Part shown: piece after piece, positions 8,190-16,528 of the stretch
Position numbering within the stretch: position 1 is the first letter of the stretch
How the letters are laid out: every line of letters starts with the position of its first letter
Source of the DNA: Planomonospora sp. ID67723
GTDB taxonomy: Bacteria > Actinomycetota > Actinomycetes > Streptosporangiales > Streptosporangiaceae
Length of the DNA: 64,000 bases
NCBI RefSeq assembly: GCF_015711605.1
Contig: NZ_JABTEZ010000002.1
Location: 1,240,001-1,304,000, forward strand
Reading direction: 5' to 3'
The notes under the pieces: model-generated
Seen by the model: the letters and a program-made list of their open reading frames with translations, nothing else
What the model was told of the DNA's origin: nothing
Database searches by the model: none
Translations under genes and position numbers: made by a program

Positions 8190-11100
8190 ATGAGCCGGAC
8201 CCTGCGATCGAATCGCATGCCGTGGCGGTTGCGGCTGACGGTCGTGGCGGTGATTGTGGCCGCGGCGGCGGCGGGACAGAGCATCCCGGGCACGCCCGCG
8301 TCCGCCGATCCGGCCCAGGTCTGCCGACTGACGTTCACCGTTCAGACCGGCAACGTCAGCGGGCCGGAGGACTCGATCGAAGACGGGTTGCGAAACGACT
8401 CGATCGAGACGATCAGCCTGGGCGGGCAGAAGGTCATCTTCGAGGATTCCAACGGCGACGGCAGCCCGGACGAGAACGACTTCCACTCGGGCGGTACGCA
8501 CGACACGAGAAGGGCCACCTTCACCTGGGATGCGCATCTGACGCCGTGCGTGCCCGCCGGACGCCTGGCCGACGGCTTCGAGTTCGAGCACACCAGCCCG
8601 GGCGACGGCCTATCGGCCGACAACTGGAACCTCTCCGGACTCAAGATCACCGACCGGGACACGGGCTTCGTCTATTACCACCTGCCCGCGCGCAACGGGC
8701 AGGTGCTGCACCGGTTCCGCAAAGACGAGGCCCAGAAGTGGAACACCAAGGACAGCTTCCCCGACCCGGTTCTCGACTCCGGTCGCGCGGACGTGTGCCG
8801 TCTGAGGTTCACCATCGTCACCGGTAAGGACGGCGGGCCGCAGGACGACTCGATCGAGGACGGGCTGGGGAACGGCTCGACCGAGACGATCAGTGTGGGC
8901 GGGCAGAAGGTCATATTCGCAGACGCCGACGGTGACGGCGTGCCCAACGAGAGCGTCTTCCACTCGGGCGGCACGCACGACGCGAGAAGGGCCGCCTTCA
9001 CCTGGGATGCCCGTCTATCGCCCTGCGTGCCGCACGCGAAGATCCTCGACGGTTTCGAGTTCGAGCACTACGACCCGTTCGCCGCGGACAACTGGAACCT
9101 CTCCGGACTCAAGATCACCGACCTCGACACGGGCTTCGTGTACTACGACCTGCCCTCGGCGGGGGGCCGTGTCCTGCACCGCTTCCACACCCAGCACGAC
9201 CAGCGCTGGAACACCGTCCACAGCAGGCCGACCTCGGACACGGACGGCGACGGCGACGCGCTGCCCGACGACTGGGAGTTGCACGGCTTCGACGCCGGCT
9301 CAGACGCCCGGGTCGATGTCCCGCTGCCGTCGCTGGGGGCCGATCCGCGCCGCAAAGACGTGTTCGTGGAGATCGACTGCATGGTGAGCGATCTCGACGG
9401 CGACGCCGACCTGGGCGATCCGCAAGACCACTCCCATTGCCCGTCGCGCGAGGCCATGACCGACGTCGTCAAGGCGTTCGCCGACTCCCCGGTCCCCAAC
9501 GCGGACGGCACCAGCGGTGTTCAGCTCCACCTCGACACCGGCACGCTGTACGGCCCGGCGCTCATCGACGTCGGCGGTTCGGGCCCCGGCAGGGTGAGCG
9601 GGAACCTCGGCCCGATGGGCGGCGGCGGCAGCCCGATCCCCGAGGCCGGCAACACGATCGTCGACTGGAGGGGTGTCGGGGCCACCTCTTTCTTCACCCT
9701 CAAGGCCTTCGACACCGCCCGCCGTGCGAAGGTCTTCCGGTACGCCATGTTCGCCCATCAGACCAACAACCGGGTGCCCGTGAACGACTGCACGAGCGGC
9801 TGGGCCGAGGGCATCAAGTCCAACGATTTCATGATCACTCTGGGTGGGCGGCGCGACCTCGACAACGACGGCACCGGCGACGTCTCCTGCTGGGGTGAGG
9901 CCACCCCCGCCAACGGCCTCGACGAGGACGGCGACGCCCGGGTGGATGAGGACCCGGTGGACGGCGTCGACAACGACGGCGACTGCGCGCCGGGCACCGA
10001 CACCAGCAGAGACGGCCGGATGTGCGGAATCTACGACCTCGGCGTCGACGAGGACGGCGGCTTCTCCGTAGGGGACCGCAACCAGCAGGCCGGCACGTTC
10101 ATGCACGAACTGGGGCATGGCCTGGGGCTCGACCACGGCGGCGACCGCGACCTCAACAACAAGCCCAATTACCTCAGCGTCATGAACTACCGGTTCCAGC
10201 AATGCCGGGTGCCCGCCACACCGCCCGGGGCGGCGTTCCCCCTTCCCGGGAACTGCGACTACAGCCGCATAGCGGTGGATCTCAACGAGGCGCAGCTGGA
10301 CGAATGCGTCGGTCTCGGACCGGCCTTGGGCTTCGGTCCGATGGACTGGAACAGCAACGGGACTCCCGAGGGCGCAACCTGCCCACCGCCCGGCAACGCG
10401 AACATCTCCGCCGACGTCAACAGCGACGACAAGATCACCGATCTGCCGGGATTCGAGGACTGGTCCCATCTGTTCTACGCCTTCCAGACCCTGGCGAACT
10501 TCGGTGACGACGGTCCGATCACCCCTGTCCCTGAGGAGGCCGACAGGATGGCCGTCGACCCCGCCCCGGCGCCCCTGCCCGCCCCGCGCTGGGCTTTCGC
10601 CTACGTCAACAAGGCCACCGTGACCGAGGCGCCCATCGGGGTCCCGACCGCCGTGGCGCCGGGCAACCAGTGGAGCACCGGAGGCTCCGGCGCCACCGTG
10701 ACGCACACCGGCCCCGGAGCGTACGAGGTACGCCTGCCCGGAGTCGCCTCCGACCAAGGGATCGCCCACGTGACACCTTTCCGGACGAACTACCGCGGTC
10801 GGACGTGCGCCGTGACCGGCTACACACCCTCGTGGCCGGACGAACTGGTCAAGGTCCAGTGCCACGACGAGACGGGCGCCCCAGCCGACTGGTGGTTCAC
10901 CATCACCTTCACCGCTCCGTCGGTCACCGCCCACCCGTACGCGACCGTCCGCTACACCGGCCCGCGCACCGATCCCGGAACGTACGACTCCGGGACGTAC
11001 AACTCCGGCAGGGGAGTGAACCACGTGCTCCGCGACGGAACCGGACGCTATCGCGCCGTCATCCCCGGGGCGCCGTTCGCCCGGGCTACCGGGCATGTCA

Positions 11101-11567
11101 TGTTGACCCCGTACGGCCCGACGAGGGCGCGCTGCGCCGCGCGGCCCGGCGCGGCGGCCGGAGACGCCGTGGAGATCAGCGTCTCCTGCTACTCGATCGC
11201 CACCGGCCGGCCCGTCGACGCATCCTGGCTGCTGTCCTACAGCGATGGCGGCGGCGTGGCCGCCTACACCAGGATGACTCCGGGCCCGGCCATCGATCCT
11301 GTCCGCTCATACAGCGTCACCGGCGACACCCCCTCGATCGAGCGACTCGGGCTCGGGTGGTACCGCGTCAAGTGGGAGCAGGTCGGCCGGCCGTACGGCA
11401 ACGTGCAGGTCACCTCGACGGCCACCGACGGGAGCTACTGCCACCTGGGGCTGATCAACGACTACGGCGCACCGCCGCAGCTGTGGGTCGACGTCTACTG
11501 CCACACCCCCGCCGGTGCGCGCGGCGACAGCGAGTTCGGCGTAACCTACCTCCGGCGTCCCGCCTGA
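8190..11567 (+). CDS. Large secreted metzincin-type zinc metalloprotease, multidomain
   Basis: 1125 residues, with AGGAGG 7 bases before the ATG. A signal peptide covers residues ~1-38. Two tandem ~115-residue repeats follow (about 42-195 and 196-350), each with a 'DSIEDGL', a 'GGQKVIF', an aspartate-rich segment, 'FHSGGTHD.RRA.FTWDA' and 'DNWNLSGLKITD'. Next is a calcium-binding-type 'DTDGDGDALPDDWE' segment. The catalytic region has HELGHGLGLDH at residues 639-649 (HExxHxxGxxH) and a Met-turn-like 'LSVMNY' shortly after. The C-terminus contains about three diverged ~120-residue modules. The protein is extracellular; its substrate is not evident. The gene stands alone. Confidence 0.88.
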   Translation: MSRTLRSNRMPWRLRLTVVAVIVAAAAAGQSIPGTPASADPAQVCRLTFTVQTGNVSGPEDSIEDGLRNDSIETISLGGQKVIFEDSNGDGSPDENDFHSGGTHDTRRATFTWDAHLTPCVPAGRLADGFEFEHTSPGDGLSADNWNLSGLKITDRDTGFVYYHLPARNGQVLHRFRKDEAQKWNTKDSFPDPVLDSGRADVCRLRFTIVTGKDGGPQDDSIEDGLGNGSTETISVGGQKVIFADADGDGVPNESVFHSGGTHDARRAAFTWDARLSPCVPHAKILDGFEFEHYDPFAADNWNLSGLKITDLDTGFVYYDLPSAGGRVLHRFHTQHDQRWNTVHSRPTSDTDGDGDALPDDWELHGFDAGSDARVDVPLPSLGADPRRKDVFVEIDCMVSDLDGDADLGDPQDHSHCPSREAMTDVVKAFADSPVPNADGTSGVQLHLDTGTLYGPALIDVGGSGPGRVSGNLGPMGGGGSPIPEAGNTIVDWRGVGATSFFTLKAFDTARRAKVFRYAMFAHQTNNRVPVNDCTSGWAEGIKSNDFMITLGGRRDLDNDGTGDVSCWGEATPANGLDEDGDARVDEDPVDGVDNDGDCAPGTDTSRDGRMCGIYDLGVDEDGGFSVGDRNQQAGTFMHELGHGLGLDHGGDRDLNNKPNYLSVMNYRFQQCRVPATPPGAAFPLPGNCDYSRIAVDLNEAQLDECVGLGPALGFGPMDWNSNGTPEGATCPPPGNANISADVNSDDKITDLPGFEDWSHLFYAFQTLANFGDDGPITPVPEEADRMAVDPAPAPLPAPRWAFAYVNKATVTEAPIGVPTAVAPGNQWSTGGSGATVTHTGPGAYEVRLPGVASDQGIAHVTPFRTNYRGRTCAVTGYTPSWPDELVKVQCHDETGAPADWWFTITFTAPSVTAHPYATVRYTGPRTDPGTYDSGTYNSGRGVNHVLRDGTGRYRAVIPGAPFARATGHVMLTPYGPTRARCAARPGAAAGDAVEISVSCYSIATGRPVDASWLLSYSDGGGVAAYTRMTPGPAIDPVRSYSVTGDTPSIERLGLGWYRVKWEQVGRPYGNVQVTSTATDGSYCHLGLINDYGAPPQLWVDVYCHTPAGARGDSEFGVTYLRRPA

Positions 11568-11807
11568 ACGCTCCCGGATACGGCTTTACCGGTCTCCTGG
11601 GGGAAAGTCGCAAACGCAACACAGGGATGGTTGTGCAGCACCCTGAGGTAATCGACCGGGGGAGGGGCCCGGCAGTGGCCGGTCGGGGGAGATTCCTTTC
11701 GCGCTCGGCCCGGTGTCCGGCGACCCGAGCTCCGCGGTGAAACGTTTGTGCAGGCCGGCGACGCTGTCGCCAGCCTGGTCCCCCGGATTCATCGGGGCCT
11801 GAGGGAC

Positions 11808-12194
11808 TCAGAGCCTCTTCTGAGCGTACGCGTACATGGCGTTGCCCAGGAAATCGACCATCTCAGGATGGTAGGAATTATGGAATTCCTTCATGGCGGA
11901 GTCCTCCGAATAGAGGATCGCCATGCCGATGTAGGCATTCCTGGTCGGGACGTAGAAACGGCAGGCTATCTCGAAGTGCCGTTCGATGAACAGCTGGATG
12001 TGGTCATCCTCCGGTCGCGCCCCCGCGAGGTGGCTCGCCATCTCACTGTAGAGATCATGCCAGTCCTTGTGGACCCGGTCCTTGTCGACATGGGCCCAGC
12101 CATCAGTGGCCGACAGGCTCCGAGCCTGCTCCTCGGCCAGGGATCTCCGGCAGAGAGCCGCATACTGCTCGTCCATGTCCTTGATATCCGTCAA
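11808..12194 (-). CDS. Stand-alone TipAS-like domain protein
   Basis: 128 residues matching the all-helical TipAS antibiotic-recognition domain, the C-terminal half of TipAL/MerR-type regulators. The second half, 'HFEIACRFYVPTRNAYIGM' followed by 'YHPEMVDFLGNAM', is the family core. The MerR DNA-binding half is absent and no deletion is obvious, so it resembles the short translation product TipAS or a single-domain relative. The Cys that binds thiopeptides in TipAS is not at the equivalent position; a Cys lies just upstream in the helix. Ligand and role are unknown. Confidence 0.72.
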   Translation of the reverse strand: MTDIKDMDEQYAALCRRSLAEEQARSLSATDGWAHVDKDRVHKDWHDLYSEMASHLAGARPEDDHIQLFIERHFEIACRFYVPTRNAYIGMAILYSEDSAMKEFHNSYHPEMVDFLGNAMYAYAQKRL

Positions 12195-12895
12195 TTTATT
12201 CGCGCCTTTCCGGCGAAAACGTTCCTGGAGTGGTTGCCGGATCGCCGACGATGGTCGGCCGCCGGGCCGTAGCGAACTATGGCATGCCGCAACCGGCCTG
12301 ACAAACGATTTACATATGCGGGCCGGGCGGACATCGGACGGTCCTCGGACGCCTCCGGGGTGGTGCTCGCGGACCCGGACGGCAACCCGGCGTGGTCAGA
12401 GGACCGGCACGGCTGAGACCCGGATCTGAGCACGGGCCGCGGCCAGGGCGGGCGCGGGGATGACCGGCGATCCGACGTACCGGTCGTGCATCCACACGAC
12501 CGCCTCCACGTAGCGGGTTCGGCAGGTGGCGAAGCCGACCAGGCTGGAGGTGTCGAGGACGCGACCGGTCACGAAGCGGCGGGGAGCTGAGCCGCCTGGA
12601 ATTCCTTCTCGCGCTGCTCGGCGTCCACACCCACCTGTACGGGCCCGGCCTGGCCCCCTGCGCCCAGATCGGCCGCGACGGTGCGATTGAGTACCTGCAC
12701 GCCGACAGCCGCATCGGCTACACCGGCAACTGGACCGACCCCCGCGTCGCTCTGCACCCCGGCTCGGTCGGCCTGGAGTAGCACCGAGGTGCGACCGCGG
12801 TCGCAGACAGGGATCGTCACGAGGGGGGAGGAGGACGGCCTCCGGCGCCGTCAGGATGGAGATCGTTTCCACGATCTCCATCAAAGGAACGACGT
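12195..12895. other. 700-bp region of gene debris
   Basis: No complete gene is supported. On the plus strand, a tail ending at about 12416 contains 'VVLADPDGNPAW', resembling the end of a VOC-domain protein. From about 12587 to 12780 a plus frame with strong third-position G+C reads 'LEFLLALLGVHTHLYGPGLA' and onward to a TAG. On the minus strand there is the PIN-like fragment. Short unrelated coding-like pieces side by side suggest repeated deletion. Confidence 0.45.
12396..12572 (-). pseudogene. PIN-domain-like fragment
   Basis: The minus frame from a GTG at 12572 reads 'MTGRVLDTSSLVGFATCRTR' and continues to a stop at 12396, giving 58 residues. The opening 'VLDTSSLV' matches the first strand of PIN-domain toxin nucleases, with the first acidic residue present, but the later acidic residues and two thirds of the fold are missing. 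The GTG overlaps, as GTGA, the stop of an upstream minus frame (12569-12820) ending 'EQREKEFQAAQLPAAS', which is the spacing expected of an antitoxin-toxin pair. The plus strand over 12590-12780 also looks coding, so assignment is uncertain. Confidence 0.35.
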
Positions 12896-14176
12896 ATGTC
12901 GCCGATGAGCGGTAAACGCATGGCGGCCGCCGTGCTCGTCGCCGCGGGCCTGCTGTCGCCCGCCCCGGCCGGCGCGCAGGAGCGGTACGAAGAGCCCGCC
13001 GGAGTGCGGCAGGCGCTCGACGCGATCGTGGCCGCCGGTGCCCCCGGTGTCCTGGCCCGGATCGACGACGACCGCGGAACCTGGATCGGCACCAGCGGGA
13101 CCGCCGACCTCGACACCCGAGAGCCGGTGCCGCGCCAGGCGCGGTTCCGCGTCGCCAGCGTGACCAAGAGCATGGTCGCCGCAACCGTGCTGCAGCTGAT
13201 CCAGGAAGGAAGGCTGAGTCTGGACGAGCCGATCGGCAAGCGGCTACCCGGCCGGATCGACGACGGCGACCAGATCACCGTGCGGGAGCTGCTGAACCAC
13301 ACCGGCGGCCTGGCCACCTACGACCGCGCCGCCGAGTTCGCCGACCCCGAGCAGTACGGCAAGCGGAGCTACACACCGCAGCGGCTCATCGATGAGGCGG
13401 AGCGGCTGCCCCGGCCCGAACGCGGCCGCTTCGCCTACTCCAACACCGGCTACATCCTGCTCGGGCTGCTGGTGGAGGAGGTGACGGGTCACGGGCTCAG
13501 CACCGAGCTCGACCGGAGGATCTTCGGTCCGGCCGGTATGACGCGTTCCTACCTGCCCGAGACCTGGGACGGCATCCGCGGCCCGCATGCCACCGGCTAC
13601 CACCTGCCCACAGGCGCCGACCCGGGCCTTCCGGGCTCGCTGCGTCCCATCACCCGGCTGAACCCGTCCTTCGCCTGGGCGGCGTACGGAGTGGTGTCCG
13701 ACGCCCGCGACCTGAACCGCTTCTACCAAGCGCTCTTCGGCGGCCGGCTCGTCAGCCGGACATCGCTGGCGCAGATGCGCACCGGCGTCACCACGCCCCA
13801 GGCCCCGGTCTTCCCCCGGTACGGGCTCGGACTGGAGTCGGTGGGACTCACCTGCGGCGAGATGTGGGGCGCGACCGGCTCGATCCCCGGCTACCAGACC
13901 TTCAGTTTCGCCGACGCCGCGGGCGAACGCCGGATGACGCTGTCGGTCAACGTGCAGCGCAACGATCCGGCGGTCGCGCGCATGCTGCTGGCCGCCGTCG
14001 ACGCGCTCAACCGCTACTTCTGCGGCGAGCCGTACGGATCGCCGGGTGGCGCGTCGAAGCCGTCGCCGGCGGGCGGAGGCCGGGTCGTCCGTGCGACCTC
14101 CCGCGAGCCCGCCGGGACGATCCCCGTCCCACTGCCTGCTGTCGGTGGTGAATTCAACGACTCACCCGCCACGTAG
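12896..14176 (+). CDS. Secreted serine hydrolase, class C beta-lactamase / DD-peptidase fold
   Basis: 426 residues. A signal peptide ends near 'PAGAQ' (residue ~28). The active-site motifs of the family are present: S-V-T-K at 88-91 (SxxK) and Y-S-N at 181-183 (YxN). 'WGATGSIPGY' near residue 325 supplies the third box (HxG-like, with T in place of H). The final ~45 residues form a Gly/Ser/Pro-rich tail. It could be a D-alanyl-D-alanine carboxypeptidase, esterase or beta-lactamase-like enzyme; sequence alone does not decide. An AAAGGA lies upstream of the ATG. Confidence 0.9.
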   Translation: MSPMSGKRMAAAVLVAAGLLSPAPAGAQERYEEPAGVRQALDAIVAAGAPGVLARIDDDRGTWIGTSGTADLDTREPVPRQARFRVASVTKSMVAATVLQLIQEGRLSLDEPIGKRLPGRIDDGDQITVRELLNHTGGLATYDRAAEFADPEQYGKRSYTPQRLIDEAERLPRPERGRFAYSNTGYILLGLLVEEVTGHGLSTELDRRIFGPAGMTRSYLPETWDGIRGPHATGYHLPTGADPGLPGSLRPITRLNPSFAWAAYGVVSDARDLNRFYQALFGGRLVSRTSLAQMRTGVTTPQAPVFPRYGLGLESVGLTCGEMWGATGSIPGYQTFSFADAAGERRMTLSVNVQRNDPAVARMLLAAVDALNRYFCGEPYGSPGGASKPSPAGGGRVVRATSREPAGTIPVPLPAVGGEFNDSPAT

Positions 14177-14224
14177 GACACGCTGCAACGTCCTCCGGGA
14201 GCGGACGCGGTCTCAGAACGCGCG

Positions 14225-14917
14225 TCAGATCGTCAGCGTCCGCGAGCAGATGACGTTGTCCGCGCGCGGATCCTGATCCGCCGGAGTGACCAGCACCCAG
14301 GGGAACTTTTCAAAGGGGTCCCAGGGGTCGGAGGGCCTCCAGTCGTCGACGTTCTCATTCAGCCAGTCGTGGGTGGCGTCATCGATGTCCGCGTAGGTGA
14401 TCCCCATCTCTTCGATGGGCCGTCCGACGGCATCCTCTCCGGCGCTGCCCTTCACCACGCTCAAGGTGTAGGAGAGCGGGCCGACATATGCGTTCGCGGT
14501 CTCGTTGAGACTGCATTTGGGGTAGCGCAGGCGTATCTCCTCGCCGGTCCATTCCACGGCCCGGATGCAGCTTTCGTCGATGCGGGCCCTGACCTGGCCG
14601 CCGCGCTCGCCGGGCCTCCACGCGTCGTCGAGCCAGGCCTGCGCGTCGGCGGCGAAGGTCCCGTGGGGGGTGCCGGCGGGCGGCCTCACCGTCCAGGCGC
14701 TGCCGCCTCGCGCGATGACCAGGTCGCCGCCGCCGGTCTGGTACAGCGTCACGGTCGTCACGCGTTCCTGGAGGAGGCTGAGGGGGACGACGGCGGCGAC
14801 GCGGTGCCCCTCCCGGACGACATGAGCGATCTCCCCGGCGTTCGCCGCCCGGTCGACCAGACGGTCGAACCCGCCGCGCCCCTCACCGAGATCCGGCTCT
14901 CGCCCACCCACGATCAT
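14225..14917 (-). CDS. Hypothetical protein with Phd/YefM-like N-terminal segment
   Basis: 230 residues. The N-terminal part, 'FDRLVDRAANAGEIAHVVRE' followed by 'GHRVAAVVPLSLLQE', resembles the DNA-binding half of Phd/YefM-type antitoxins. The remaining ~180 residues are unrelated to such antitoxins and form a beta-rich domain with many Trp and charged residues. No toxin gene is adjacent. No signal peptide or membrane segment is seen. The true start could be internal. Confidence 0.65.
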   Translation of the reverse strand: MIVGGREPDLGEGRGGFDRLVDRAANAGEIAHVVREGHRVAAVVPLSLLQERVTTVTLYQTGGGDLVIARGGSAWTVRPPAGTPHGTFAADAQAWLDDAWRPGERGGQVRARIDESCIRAVEWTGEEIRLRYPKCSLNETANAYVGPLSYTLSVVKGSAGEDAVGRPIEEMGITYADIDDATHDWLNENVDDWRPSDPWDPFEKFPWVLVTPADQDPRADNVICSRTLTI

Positions 14918-15020
14918 GAGCGTACCGGCTGCATGCCGTCGCCGGACCTCCGGCGGCAGCGGTTCGATCCGCTCTCACCGCCCATCGGGCACGAGCCGCG
15001 GAAGTCGACGCTCGCGTGTC

Positions 15021-15054
15021 GTCGGTGCTCGTGTCGGTGCTCGTGTCGGTGTTC
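15021..15054. repeat. 12-bp tandem repeat, three units
   Basis: GTCGGTGCTCGT recurs with a 12-base period nearly three times between two genes. It is short, without a gene, and shows no evident role. Confidence 0.6.
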
Positions 15055-15153
15055 GGGCTGAGTCGACGGACTCCGCCTCGTCGGCCGGCGGATCCGTCCT
15101 TCCCGGCCCGGCCGTCCGGGACCGCGCTCCGCCCGTCCCCGGCGCGGGCTGAT

Positions 15154-16035
15154 CTAGCTGTTCCGGCCCGCGAGGATTCTGTCCCAGTCCACCGTCTTGG
15201 CCCACTCGGCGTAGCTGTGCCAGCGCACGGCGGGATATCTGGCGTGCAGAGTCTCGATGTCAAGGAAGTCGGTGTTGTTCTCGAAGTTCTCGAACATCGT
15301 GGCCACCTCCTCGCCGGCCCACTGCCGCACCATGTCCAGCGGCAGCTGCTGGTAGGGGATCTCCCTGCCGAGCACCTCGCTCAGAATCCGGGCAGCCTCC
15401 TGCCCGGTCACGCGATCGGACGCGATGTCGATCCGCTCGCCGACGAGCTCGTCAGGGTTCTCAACGGCGTGTACGGCCATGCCGGCGATGTCCAGGACGC
15501 TCACCTGGTCGAGCGGCTTGCCTGGAGTCAGCGGGTTGGCGAGGATACCGTCGCCGAGCCGGCTGAAGCCGAGGTTGAGCACGTTCTCCATGAAATACAC
15601 CGGGCCGAGCACCGTCGCGCGGACCGGGCGCTCACGCAAATACGCCTCGATGAGCTGCTTGCTGTCGGCGTGGTCGATGTTGGTCGCCACCGGCCGGTCA
15701 CCGCCCCGCACAGAGGAGTACACCAGGTGGACGTCGAGGCGAGCGACGGTGTCGACGAGCAGGCGTCCTTGCGCGACCTCCTCATCCTTGCCGCCCTCAC
15801 CGAACGGCACCGACAGGCCAAAAACCGCGTCTGCGCCTGTGCAGGCCCGCTGGAGTGCGTCGGAATCGGCGAGGTCGCCGGTGGCGAGCCGCGCTCCCCG
15901 GGCCGACAGCGCCTTCGCGGCCGGCGACTCCCCTGAGCGCACGTACGCCACCACCTCGTGACCGCGTTGCAGAAGCAGGTCGGCGACCGCGCCGCCCTGC
16001 TTGCCGGTGGCTCCGATGACGACAACTTTGGTCAT
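15154..16035 (-). CDS. NmrA-family NAD(P)-binding oxidoreductase
   Basis: 293 residues starting 'MTKVVVIGATGKQGG', the glycine-rich NAD(P) motif of atypical SDR/NmrA proteins. The fold continues through 'VVAYVRSGES' and 'LVYSSVRGGD'. The catalytic Tyr-x-x-x-Lys of classical SDRs is not obvious, as in NmrA-type redox sensors and quinone reductases. I chose the ATG at 16035 because GTGGAG lies 8-9 bases upstream; an ATG nine bases earlier lacks that spacing. A MerR/SoxR-like promoter about 100 bp upstream suggests induction by redox-active compounds. Confidence 0.88.
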   Translation of the reverse strand: MTKVVVIGATGKQGGAVADLLLQRGHEVVAYVRSGESPAAKALSARGARLATGDLADSDALQRACTGADAVFGLSVPFGEGGKDEEVAQGRLLVDTVARLDVHLVYSSVRGGDRPVATNIDHADSKQLIEAYLRERPVRATVLGPVYFMENVLNLGFSRLGDGILANPLTPGKPLDQVSVLDIAGMAVHAVENPDELVGERIDIASDRVTGQEAARILSEVLGREIPYQQLPLDMVRQWAGEEVATMFENFENNTDFLDIETLHARYPAVRWHSYAEWAKTVDWDRILAGRNS

Positions 16036-16124
16036 GACAAACATCTCCACGGTGTGGGAGGGGACTCGATCCAGGGCATGCGGGCAGGTTCCGTCCGGCC
16101 CGTCCGGCCGCGCCACCCGCCGTC

Positions 16125-16160
16125 AGCGATTCTGGGACCTCAACCACAGTTGGGGTCAAG
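16125..16160 (-). promoter_or_regulatory. MerR/SoxR-type promoter and operator
   Basis: On the minus strand TTGACC and CAGAAT are separated by 19 bases, the long spacer typical of MerR-family-activated promoters. Inside it lies an inverted repeat, GACCTCAAC (16136-16144) and GTTGGGGTC (16149-16157) on the plus strand, with one mismatch. This resembles the CCTCAA-type half-site of actinobacterial SoxR boxes. No MerR-family gene was found nearby. Confidence 0.6.
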
Positions 16161-16528
16161 CGTCGGACGGCCTGGACGCTGCCGCGACCACCACTCGTCA
16201 GGCTGGTCACCCCACCTCGCACGATCGCGGACGCGGCGGCACACCGGGCAGGGCATCCGGCTGAGACGCGAAACGCCGGCGGCACCGGCCGCGTGAGGCC
16301 TCTCGCGGAGAAGCAGGTTCACCGGCAACGGGACCTGGACGACCCCACCCGAAACCCCCGCCCCGACATGACACGTTTTGGCTGCTGCGCGACCGGCTAC
16401 ACCTTAGCGATGGTCAGAAGGCGGGTATCGGCGTCGACCGTCATGGAGCCACCCGCGCCCGACGACCACCCGCCCCCGGCGTCCGGTCCGGAGGCGGGCC
16501 GAAGGGCCGTCGAACCGCAAAGGAGACC

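Noticed and set aside
9300-11096. 598-codon minus-strand frame
   Set aside because: It lies entirely opposite the secreted metzincin gene, which has a ribosome site, signal peptide and zinc motif; the minus frame is a GC-bias shadow.
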